A stretch of 64,000 nt of DNA from positions 1,798,001-1,862,000 of the forward strand of contig NZ_CP045324.1 in assembly GCF_009363275.1 (NCBI RefSeq), written 5' to 3'. The stretch's first letter is position 1. Each line of letters begins with the position of its first letter. Position numbers and translations under genes: made by a program. The notes beneath the pieces are model-generated. The model saw only the letters and a program-made list of their open reading frames with translations, did no database searches and was not told the DNA's origin. The stretch is from Marinobacter sp. THAF197a. GTDB taxonomy: Bacteria > Pseudomonadota > Gammaproteobacteria > Pseudomonadales > Oleiphilaceae. Of this stretch, positions 36,364-44,042 are shown one piece after another.

Positions 36364-37087
36364 GATAGTGTCTCCTTTGGTAGAGCCAGCGAACATCCAG
36401 CGCAAACGACCAACCCAGAAGGGCCAGTGCCATGGCCAGTGTGGTGCCGGCAAACCCGGTGGGGGTAAGAGGAAGTATGGCGATCATCAGCGTAACAATC
36501 TGCCATACGCATACTGTTTTGCGCCGGAAACTGTCCGGCAGTGGTTGGTTGAGCCACGTCAGGAAATGGCTGGCGGCCAGAAAGCCATAGCGCATCAGGG
36601 CAAGCATCAATACCCATGGCCCGGCTTTGCCGACAGCCATCGTGGCAACGCATAAGCCGAGGATAAACAGCGCATCCAACTCCATGTCGAAGCGGGCGCC
36701 GAATTCACTGTTGCTGTTGGTGGCCCGGGCCACCTTGCCATCCACGCCATCAAGGATCAGCGCAATGAGGCAGGCCACGGCGTAAATCCACAACGCGGAA
36801 GAATCGGCAGCGGACAGAAACGGCGCCCAGGCCACCAGGGAAACGACCAGGATGGATCGAAGCAGGGTAGTGCGGTTGGCCCAGCCAAAGTTTTGTCGGG
36901 CTGGCCAACGCGTAAGTATCAAGGCGCCCTGGGTGGCGAAGATCAGAATCGCCAGCAGACCGAACCAGCCGGGCGGGCTGAACCATTCGTGCACGGACAG
37001 CAACACCAAAAACAGCAGTAGGGCAGCCCAACCAAGCTCCCTCACAGTGGCAGGAATCTGAAATGTTGCCGGGCGAATCGAATCCAT
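36353..37087 (-). CDS. CDP-alcohol phosphatidyltransferase family protein
   Basis: 244-residue integral membrane enzyme that would transfer a phosphatidyl or phospho-alcohol group from a CDP-activated donor. The full catalytic motif DG.DG..AR...G..FD...D is present in DGVDGKVARA...FGARFDMELD, near residues 128-150. Six or so membrane segments surround it. Divergent from the dehydrogenase at 37199, with 111 bases between; it may belong functionally either with YceI, whose start it overlaps, or with the divergent cluster. Substrates unknown. Confidence 0.85.
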   Translation of the reverse strand: MDSIRPATFQIPATVRELGWAALLLFLVLLSVHEWFSPPGWFGLLAILIFATQGALILTRWPARQNFGWANRTTLLRSILVVSLVAWAPFLSAADSSALWIYAVACLIALILDGVDGKVARATNSNSEFGARFDMELDALFILGLCVATMAVGKAGPWVLMLALMRYGFLAASHFLTWLNQPLPDSFRRKTVCVWQIVTLMIAILPLTPTGFAGTTLAMALALLGWSFALDVRWLYQRRHYHEN

Positions 37088-37198
37088 ATCCGAGCGTTTC
37101 CGTATAGCCTGACTGGTACATGTGTTAGGCCCCGTTCTATGACTATAGTTTGGGGTAGATGCTTTTGCTTACGGAGATAACAAGAGAATGGACTGTTT

Positions 37199-38182
37199 AT
37201 GACGTCATCAGGGAATCAGGCGTTCTGGGTGACTGGCCCGGGCCAGGGGGAACTTCGGCCGGCGACTCTGGAATGGCCTGAGAGTGCCGGGGCAGAGATC
37301 GTTACCGTGTGCACGCTGTATTCCGGGATCAGCCGGGGCACGGAATCACTGGTATTCAACAATCGGGTTCCACAGGACGAATACCTTCGAATGCGCGCAC
37401 CCTTTCAGGAGGGCCAGTTTCCGTTTCCGGTCAAATATGGCTATGCCAATGTTGGCGAAGTGCAGGACGGGCCAGAGCACCTCATGGGTAAGCGGGTCTT
37501 TTGCCTGTACCCCCACCAGAGGCACTACCGCGTGCCGGCCAGTGCCGTCACCGCACTGCCGGACGATCTGCCGCCGGGACGCGCCATTCTTGCTGCCAAT
37601 ATGGAAACCGCCATTAACGGGCTCTGGGATGCCGAGCCCGCTGTAGGCGACCGGGTTGCCGTGGTTGGGCTGGGGGTGGTCGGGCTTCTGGTGGCCTGGC
37701 TGGTCAAACAGATCCCCGGCTCCCAGCTACTGGCTGTCGATACCAATGAGTCCAGGGCTGACATTGCCAAGGCTTTGGGGCTTCCGTTCACAACCGAGGC
37801 TTCGGCCCGTGATTGCGATCTGGTGATTCATGCTTCCGGCCGGAGCGAGGGGTTGTCATCAGCCCTGTCCATGGCCGGGCCAGAAGCTCGCATTGTGGAG
37901 CTTAGCTGGTATGGCAACGAACCGGTCACGGTTCCCCTTGGCCATGCCTTTCATCCTAACCGCCTTGAACTTAAATCCAGCCAGGTAGGGCAGATTCCGC
38001 CGCACAGGCAGCCCCGTTGGAGTTATGCACGGCGGCTTGAGCTTGCACTGCAGTTGCTCAGAGCGCCTGAGCTGGACAACCTGATCAGCGGCGAGTCCCG
38101 GTTTGACGACCTTCCTGCGGTTGCCAGCACCATATTGTCACCAGCAGGGGATGCGCTCTGCCATCGAATTACCTATTCCTGA
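37199..38182 (+). CDS. Zinc-type (MDR) dehydrogenase, BchC-like
   Basis: 327-residue medium-chain dehydrogenase. The Rossmann motif VVGLGVVGLLVAW is near residue 155. KYGYANVGEV replaces the usual GHE catalytic-zinc signature and the structural-zinc cysteine quartet is absent, as in the BchC-like branch that I recall under the name 2-desacetyl-2-hydroxyethyl bacteriochlorophyllide dehydrogenase; nothing here suggests chlorophyll synthesis. First gene of a tight four-gene operon with a pterin-synthase homologue, a glycosyltransferase fusion and a membrane protein. Substrate unknown. Confidence 0.75.
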   Translation: MTSSGNQAFWVTGPGQGELRPATLEWPESAGAEIVTVCTLYSGISRGTESLVFNNRVPQDEYLRMRAPFQEGQFPFPVKYGYANVGEVQDGPEHLMGKRVFCLYPHQRHYRVPASAVTALPDDLPPGRAILAANMETAINGLWDAEPAVGDRVAVVGLGVVGLLVAWLVKQIPGSQLLAVDTNESRADIAKALGLPFTTEASARDCDLVIHASGRSEGLSSALSMAGPEARIVELSWYGNEPVTVPLGHAFHPNRLELKSSQVGQIPPHRQPRWSYARRLELALQLLRAPELDNLISGESRFDDLPAVASTILSPAGDALCHRITYS

Positions 38183-38191
38183 GGAAACACT

Positions 38192-38590
38192 ATGTTCAGT
38201 TTGACCGTTCGCGATCACATGATGATTGCTCACAGCTTTAAAGGAGAAATCTTTGGTCCGGCCCAAGGGCTTCATGGCGCCACCTACGTGGTAGACGTGA
38301 CCTTCGAGCGACACGTGCTGGACGATAACGATTTGATTGTGGATATTGGCCAGGCGTCTGACCTGCTGAAAGAGGTGCTTTCGGAATTCAACATGAAGAA
38401 CCTGGACGACTTGCAGGAATTCGAAGGCCGGAACACCACCACGGAATTCATGGCGCAAGTTGTGTTCAATCGCATGGCTGCCGCCATTCATGCTGGCCGC
38501 CTTGGTGAAGAGGGCCGGCAGGTTGCCGGCCTTAAAGTGACTTTGGGCGAGTCGCACCTGGCCTGGGCCAGTTACCATGCCGGCATCTGA
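38192..38590 (+). CDS. 6-pyruvoyl/6-carboxy-tetrahydropterin synthase homologue lacking key residues
   Basis: 132-residue T-fold protein of the PTPS/QueD family. His14 (MIAHSF) and His28 (LHGA) would be two of the three zinc ligands; the third, normally the second His of HGH, is Ala30. The catalytic Cys position four residues before His28 is Ala24. The pterin-anchoring glutamates appear kept (NTTTEFM, Glu85; LGESHLAW, Glu120). So the fold and probably pterin-type binding remain, but standard QueD chemistry is doubtful. Nine bases after the dehydrogenase; its 3' end overlaps the next gene by 14 bases. Confidence 0.8.
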   Translation: MFSLTVRDHMMIAHSFKGEIFGPAQGLHGATYVVDVTFERHVLDDNDLIVDIGQASDLLKEVLSEFNMKNLDDLQEFEGRNTTTEFMAQVVFNRMAAAIHAGRLGEEGRQVAGLKVTLGESHLAWASYHAGI

Positions 38591-40508
38591 TCTATGGTTT
38601 GTGGTTCCCGGTGATCCTGACCAGAACACCGGTGGGTACCGATATGTGCAGCGCCTGGTGGCGGCATCGCGCCAGGCGGGGGTAAGCGCGCGGGTTCAGG
38701 GGCTCGCTGGGTGCTTTCCGAGACCGGATCAAACTGCTACCAATGCCATGCAAGAGTTCCTGACGTCTTTGCCGGACAACACGTTAGTGGTGCTTGACGG
38801 GCTTGCCATGGGGGCCATGCCAGACGTGCTGGAGCGCCACGGCACACGCTTGCGGCTTGTGGCGCTGGTACACCATCCGCTGGCGGATGAGACCGGGCTA
38901 TCCCAGGAGCAACAGGCCTGGTTTCGGGAAGCTGAAAGGCAATCCCTGGCCCAGGTCGGCAGGGTGGTTACGACCAGTGAGTACACTGCCCGCCGCGTGC
39001 AACAGGATTATGGTGTGCCGTCCTGGAAGGTTACGACGGCGCAGCCGGCCGTGGACGCCCTGTTCTTCCAGATTGAGCGCAACCATTTGGACAAGCCCAT
39101 GAGGCTCTTGTGCGTGGGGCATCTATCCGCCCGGAAGGCGCAGCACCAACTGGTCGATGCCCTCGCCACCCTGCAGGAACTGCCGTGGCAATGCACTCTG
39201 GTGGGGGCGGAGGATCGTGATCCGGACTATGCGCGGGCCGTTCGAAGTACCATCGCCCGGCACGGACTGGCTGATCGTATTCAGCTTCTGGGAGAGCTAT
39301 CGGAGCCCGCGCTGGAGGAGGCCTACCACCGAGCGGATCTGTTCGTGTTTCCGTCACTCTACGAAGGCTATGGCATGGTCATCGATGAAGCCCTGGCCGC
39401 GGGCTTGCCGGTGCTGTCTTCCGACGGCGGCGCGCTGGCGTTGACCACCAGCAAACCCGGAGCCCGGAATTTTCCGGCTGGCAATGTGAAGGTCCTGGCG
39501 TCAGAGCTTCGCTCTCTCCTGACGAATACCGCAGATTTCTCGGAGCTGGCGCGACGTGCGCGGGCCCATCGGTCAGATATTCGCCAGTGGTCAGATACCA
39601 CAAGGGAATTCCTCGGTAGTCTGGGCTTTAGCGAAGAGGGTGATCCTGCAAGATTCTCTGGCCAGTGGCTGGAAGCCCGGGAGCAAGCGGATCATACCGC
39701 CAGAAGCCGGGCCTTGACGGATACGCTGGCAAACTGGCTAACCGTTGAATACAACACAAAAGCCGCCGGAAAACCGGCCGGTGATCCGTTGCATCTGGTG
39801 GATATAGGCAGTGGGCGGGGCTCTAACCCCGGTTATCTGATTCCCCGTTTGCCGGTGCCCCAGCGGTGGACATTGATTGAACCGGATCAGCATCTGCTGG
39901 GGCTGGCCTGCCACCGGGTTGGGGCACTGGACGCCCCGGCGGCTCCCATGATGCGGGAGCTGACCCCGCACAACCTGGATGAGCTATTGCCAGACGATGC
40001 CACCCTGGTCACGGCTTCGGCCCTGATTGACCTGGTCTCAGAACACTGGCTTCGTGCCTTTTCCAGTGCCGTGGTGCGAAGGCGAGCGGGTGTTCTGGTG
40101 GTGATTAGCTACAGCGGGCACTTTGAACTGGCGCCTTCCCATGCCTCCGACGCCCTGGTACAGGAGCTGGTGAATCAGCACCAGCATGGCGATAAAGGCA
40201 GCGGGGCGGCATTGGGTCCCGAGGCAACCGGGGTTTTGGAGAGACTGCTGCGTGAGGCAGGCTATACCGTCACGGTGGAGCAGAGCCAATGGCATCTCAG
40301 CCCGGGCCAGGGCGGCACGAGTGCTGAGTTGATCACCATGCTAATGACGGGTTGGGCAGATGCCGCCTGCCAGCAGAACCCGGCTGCGCAGGCTGAGATC
40401 AGAACCTGGCTGGCAGACAGGCAGGATCAATTGGCCCGTCACGAACTGCGGGTGGTGGTTGATCACCTGGACCTACTTGGGTTACCCGACTCAGGTTTGC
40501 CGGCATGA
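38577..40508 (+). CDS. Fusion of a GT4-type glycosyltransferase and a class I methyltransferase
   Basis: 643 residues. Residues 1 to about 350 form a GT-B glycosyltransferase (LLCVGHLSARKAQHQLVDAL; the donor-binding FPSLYEGYGMVIDEALAAGLP near 258-278). From about 365 on is a Rossmann methyltransferase with motif I VDIGSGRGSNPGYL near residue 408 and EPDQHLLGLA as motif II. One continuous frame with no sign of a sequencing frameshift. The acceptor of sugar and methyl groups is unknown; the position after the pterin-synthase homologue suggests a shared small-molecule product (inference). Confidence 0.82.
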   Translation: MPASDLWFVVPGDPDQNTGGYRYVQRLVAASRQAGVSARVQGLAGCFPRPDQTATNAMQEFLTSLPDNTLVVLDGLAMGAMPDVLERHGTRLRLVALVHHPLADETGLSQEQQAWFREAERQSLAQVGRVVTTSEYTARRVQQDYGVPSWKVTTAQPAVDALFFQIERNHLDKPMRLLCVGHLSARKAQHQLVDALATLQELPWQCTLVGAEDRDPDYARAVRSTIARHGLADRIQLLGELSEPALEEAYHRADLFVFPSLYEGYGMVIDEALAAGLPVLSSDGGALALTTSKPGARNFPAGNVKVLASELRSLLTNTADFSELARRARAHRSDIRQWSDTTREFLGSLGFSEEGDPARFSGQWLEAREQADHTARSRALTDTLANWLTVEYNTKAAGKPAGDPLHLVDIGSGRGSNPGYLIPRLPVPQRWTLIEPDQHLLGLACHRVGALDAPAAPMMRELTPHNLDELLPDDATLVTASALIDLVSEHWLRAFSSAVVRRRAGVLVVISYSGHFELAPSHASDALVQELVNQHQHGDKGSGAALGPEATGVLERLLREAGYTVTVEQSQWHLSPGQGGTSAELITMLMTGWADAACQQNPAAQAEIRTWLADRQDQLARHELRVVVDHLDLLGLPDSGLPA

Positions 40509-41467
40509 TGCGCCAGCGGCCATGGCCAAAGCTGCTGCTTCGGTGGGCTGCGACCCTTATTATCCTGGTGCTGGTGTTACGGTTTGTGGACCTGTCCGGT
40601 CTGATAGCCAGGCTCCGATCCATATCGCCCTCACTGATCGCCCTGGCCCTGGCGGTTTCTGTCCTGCAGGTGGTGTTGTCCGCCTGGCGTTGGCGTTACA
40701 CCGCCGGCAGGCTGGGTGTTTCTGTACCGATGAACTTTGCCGTTCGGGAATATTACCTGGCCACCTTTCTGAATCAGGTGCTGCCGGGTGGTGTTATGGG
40801 CGATGTGAACCGGGCCTGGCGACACAGCCGGGCCCACGGGCAGGGCACCGTTGAGCGTTCGGGGCAGCTTTCGGCGGTTCATGCGGTTGTCCTTGAACGG
40901 CTGTCCGGGCAATTGGTGTTGTTTCCGGTGGTCTTGCTCGCCGTCGTTGTGCTTTGGAGCGTGGGTGCTTTTAGCAGTCAACCGCTGCCCATCAGTATAT
41001 CCCTGAACCCGGCATACTGGCTGTTGCCTCCTCTGCTGGTGGGCATTGGAATCTGGCTGCTGTGGGTCAGTGGTCGGCTTGCCTCACTGCGGCGGTACCT
41101 TGGGCGCCTGGGTGCCGATCTCAAGAGGGCATTTGCAGGCTGGCGCAATGGTTCGGTGCAGTTGTTTACTTCCCTTGCCGTTCTGGGCACGTATTTAACG
41201 GTGTTTGTGTTGTTGGCATTTGGAATGGGATTAGCGGCCGATGCCAGCAGCCTGTTTCTGACCGCCGCCCTGTGTCTGCTATTGCTTCTTGCGATGGTGG
41301 TCCCAATAACGGTGTCTGGCTGGGGTGTCCGTGAAGGTGCAGCAGCTCTGCTCTGGCCGGCGGTTGGGCTACCGGCAGAGCAGGGGGTGGCGATCAGTAT
41401 TGGCTACGGTGCATTGATATTCCTCGCCAGCTGGCCGGGGGCGCTGGTGCTTCTCAAACGCGCCTGA
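40505..41467 (+). CDS. Flippase-like membrane protein (lysylphosphatidylglycerol synthase TM family)
   Basis: 320 residues with about eight membrane segments (WAATLIILVLVLRFVDLSG, LIALALAVSVLQVVLSAW, LVLFPVVLLAVVVLW, and others). The conserved FLNQVLPGGVMGDVNRAW and ITVSGWGVREGAAALLWP motifs identify the LPG_synthase_TM/UPF0104 family, whose members often act as lipid or glycolipid flippases. It overlaps the preceding fusion gene by ATGA. Suggests the cluster's product is membrane-linked or exported (inference). Confidence 0.82.
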   Translation: MMRQRPWPKLLLRWAATLIILVLVLRFVDLSGLIARLRSISPSLIALALAVSVLQVVLSAWRWRYTAGRLGVSVPMNFAVREYYLATFLNQVLPGGVMGDVNRAWRHSRAHGQGTVERSGQLSAVHAVVLERLSGQLVLFPVVLLAVVVLWSVGAFSSQPLPISISLNPAYWLLPPLLVGIGIWLLWVSGRLASLRRYLGRLGADLKRAFAGWRNGSVQLFTSLAVLGTYLTVFVLLAFGMGLAADASSLFLTAALCLLLLLAMVVPITVSGWGVREGAAALLWPAVGLPAEQGVAISIGYGALIFLASWPGALVLLKRA

Positions 41468-42334
41468 TCAATTCCAGCGCCTCTCGAATGCCAGGTCAAA
41501 CAGCATGTCACTGCCAAGGTTGACCAGCTGGGCCCGCGGGCGCAGGGCATCATCCAGTTGGTCGATTTCCGGCAGCGAGAATGCCGGCCGGCCACTGCCG
41601 ATGATCATCGGAGCCACCATCACGTGCAATCTATCCAACAGGCCGGCTTTCAGGAAGGACGAAACGGTGACTCCGCCGCCTTCAATAAAAATTTTACGCA
41701 GCCCGTGGTCCTGTAACACTTGAAGAATACGCTCGGGTGGCACGGGCGTGGGATCGTCTTCGGCACCGAGGCAGGGAATGGTCGTTACCTGGCCAATGCT
41801 GGCGGGTTTCCGGGTTGAGTCATATTCCCCGGCAATCAGGTGCAGAGTGGGTGCTGCGTTGTCGGTAAACAGGTGGTGGCTGCGGGGCACCCGGTTATGG
41901 CGATCAATCACCACCCGTACCGGGTTGGGTCCGTTGGCACGGCGAACCGTCAGCCTTGGGTTGTCAGTGGCAGCGGTGCCAGCACCGACCACCACCGCAT
42001 CGCACAGGGCGCGAATGCGGTGCAGGTGGGTAATGCCATCGTCGCCGTTGATAAACCGGGAGCAGCCGGTCACTGTGGCAATACGGCCGTCCAGGCTCTG
42101 ACCAAGCTGACCAATCACATGGTTACCCGCCGGGCGCTTGATGGGCTGGCACAGCGGCAGGAACAGCGATATCAGATTCCTGGCATCTTCGGTTGCCTGA
42201 TGCACCAACTCCCAGCTTTTGCCGTTAATCCGCAACGCTGGTTGGCTAGTTCCCGGCAGTGGAAGGGTGACATTGCTGCGGTTGCTGGCATTCAGTATGA
42301 GCTTCCAGGCAGTGTCTGTATCCAGGGTGGCCAT
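41468..42334 (-). CDS. RibD C-terminal domain reductase
   Basis: 288 residues with a dihydrofolate-reductase-like RibD-C domain: IGQLGQSLDGRIATVTG, LCDAVVVGAGTAATDNPRLT, and KIFIEGGGVTVSSFLKAGLL. Known family members reduce the ribosylamino-pyrimidine intermediate of riboflavin synthesis with NADPH. There is no deaminase domain; the first 70 residues are a separate N-terminal extension. Its stop abuts the stop of the membrane protein gene (convergent). It may act with the divergent pterin-like cluster rather than in flavin synthesis. Confidence 0.82.
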   Translation of the reverse strand: MATLDTDTAWKLILNASNRSNVTLPLPGTSQPALRINGKSWELVHQATEDARNLISLFLPLCQPIKRPAGNHVIGQLGQSLDGRIATVTGCSRFINGDDGITHLHRIRALCDAVVVGAGTAATDNPRLTVRRANGPNPVRVVIDRHNRVPRSHHLFTDNAAPTLHLIAGEYDSTRKPASIGQVTTIPCLGAEDDPTPVPPERILQVLQDHGLRKIFIEGGGVTVSSFLKAGLLDRLHVMVAPMIIGSGRPAFSLPEIDQLDDALRPRAQLVNLGSDMLFDLAFERRWN

Positions 42335-42453
42335 GGCTTTCCCGTTTGTTGGTTTTGTGGTTTCAGTATAGGCAGATTGTGTGCAAAGCTATATGTACGA
42401 TACATTTCCGGATTGATTCACTTTTCCAGCCAATTTTTCAGGAACACTGAGCT

Positions 42454-42870
42454 ATGCGGTACCTGCAGTCCTTTCATCGCCGCTTGCGGCAACTCCGGCA
42501 GACCGGGCAGCTGTCTTTGGCGGATGTGGCCAATATGTGCGGTGTGGACGAGGCCCGGGTAGGCAGCTGGGAGGCCACAGATCCCAAGCAGCGGAGCTAT
42601 CCGGGCGTCAGCGAACTGCTGGATGTGTGCCTGAAAACCGAAACACCGTTGGATCAACTGCTGGATATGGATGATGGCGGTGACAGCGGTCAGCTGGAGC
42701 TGCCGGGGCTGGCGTTCAGCAACAGCGATGATTTGTCTGTAGCGTTGAAAGAGCTGGAGCGGGAGCTGAACCGATTGCAGCTATCAGAGGAAGAGTTGGA
42801 ACTGCTGCGCCGGTTCCGCAAGGCAACCGCGGAAAACCGGCGCATGGTGCTTCAGCTTCTGGGGCGTTAA
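42454..42870 (+). CDS. Helix-turn-helix transcriptional regulator (XRE-like)
   Basis: 138 residues. The N-terminal HTH reads LSLADVANMCGVDEARVGSWE, followed by YPGVSELLDVCLKTETPLDQLLD, an XRE-like DNA-binding arrangement. The C-terminal half has a helical segment (ELERELNRLQLSEEELELLRRFRKA). No effector domain. Convergent with galU. Target unknown. Confidence 0.75.
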   Translation: MRYLQSFHRRLRQLRQTGQLSLADVANMCGVDEARVGSWEATDPKQRSYPGVSELLDVCLKTETPLDQLLDMDDGGDSGQLELPGLAFSNSDDLSVALKELERELNRLQLSEEELELLRRFRKATAENRRMVLQLLGR

Positions 42871-42888
42871 CCGCCCCGGCAGGCGGGC

Positions 42889-43725
42889 TTACTTGCCCTT
42901 TTTGTAGATATTCTCGTAAACGTAGTTGGTGGCTTCGACAAAGCCGTCGATGCTGCCGCAGTCAAAACGCTGGCCCTTGAACTGGTACGCCAGCACGCAA
43001 CCGTTCTTCGCCTGCTCCAGCAGTGCATCGGTAATCTGGACCTCGCCGTTCTTGCCCGGAGGGGTGCGTTCGATAATATCAAAGATATCCGGTGTCAGGA
43101 TGTACCGGCCAATGATGGCGAGGTTGCTGGGTGCGTCCTCCGGAGCCGGCTTTTCCACCATGTCGGTAATTCGGTACAGGCCGTCTTTCATGGACTCGCC
43201 GGCAATCACACCGTATTTGTGGGTTTCATCCTGCGGCACTTCTTCGATGGCCACGATGGAGCAGCGGAACTGGTTGTACAGTTTCACCATCTGCGCCAGA
43301 ACACCGTCCTCGCCTTCCGGCCCCACACAGAAGTCATCAGCCAGCACCACCGCGAACGGGTTGTCACCCACCAGGTTGCGGCCAGTCAGAATGGCATGCC
43401 CCAAGCCTTTCATCTCGTTCTGACGGGTGAAAGCAAAGGTGTTGTTGGTGATCAGGTCGCGAATGGAGGTTAGCAGGCCTTCTTTTCCGGTTCCGGCAAT
43501 CTGGTGTTCCAACTCGTAGCTGATGTCGAAGTGATCCTCGATGGCACGCTTGCCACGGCCGGTTACGAAACCGAACTCGTGGATTCCGGCTTCGGCAGCT
43601 TCCTCTACGCCGTACTGAACCAGCGGCTTGTTAACGATCGGCAGGATCTCTTTCGGCATGGCCTTGGTGGCAGGGAGAAAGCGGGTGCCGTAGCCGGCTA
43701 CCGGGAAAAGGCACTTTTTGATCAT
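42889..43725 (-). CDS. galU: UTP-glucose-1-phosphate uridylyltransferase
   Basis: Makes UDP-glucose. Start at MIKKCLFPVAGYGTRFLP; AAGGA lies nine bases upstream of the ATG at 43725, while an in-frame ATG three codons earlier has its purines too close. 278 residues. Motifs: GYGTRFLPATKAMPKE, ADDFCVGPEG, AIIGRYILTPDIF. Supplies ugd and galE. Confidence 0.96.
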   Translation of the reverse strand: MIKKCLFPVAGYGTRFLPATKAMPKEILPIVNKPLVQYGVEEAAEAGIHEFGFVTGRGKRAIEDHFDISYELEHQIAGTGKEGLLTSIRDLITNNTFAFTRQNEMKGLGHAILTGRNLVGDNPFAVVLADDFCVGPEGEDGVLAQMVKLYNQFRCSIVAIEEVPQDETHKYGVIAGESMKDGLYRITDMVEKPAPEDAPSNLAIIGRYILTPDIFDIIERTPPGKNGEVQITDALLEQAKNGCVLAYQFKGQRFDCGSIDGFVEATNYVYENIYKKGK

Positions 43726-44042
43726 GGTGTTCATCCTTAGTTTGAATCTTGCATGCTGGGAGCCGTCCCACAAAGTGTGCCAAGTGTAACCAAGTTGTTT
43801 CGCGAGTTGGAGGATTTCATTTCTGAATGTTGAGTGTTGGTAATTCTGTGACCTGTTTCCTGCTTCCGCTGAGCGATTGAAATATCTCGAAAATAGTTTC
43901 AGTTGGCTCAATAAAGTACTGATTTAAGGTAACATTAAAATTGTAAAATTATGATGACAAGGGTGGTTGACTGGCTCTCCATATTTTAAAGTGGCAATGC
44001 TTCGGCACATTTACACGATCTTGACACTTCTACGGGTACTGA
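43726..44042. other. AT-rich intergenic region between galU and the outer membrane barrel gene
   Basis: 317 bases, clearly more AT-rich than its neighbours, especially 43880-43960. It must hold the promoters of both divergent genes, but I see no confident -35/-10 pair; TTGACA at 44024 lies too near the start codon. No RNA gene or repeat recognised. Confidence 0.6.

Noticed and set aside
43740..43800. TGGCAC-like sequence upstream of galU on the minus strand
   Set aside because: The -12 half reads GG instead of GC at the right distance; not counted as sigma-54.
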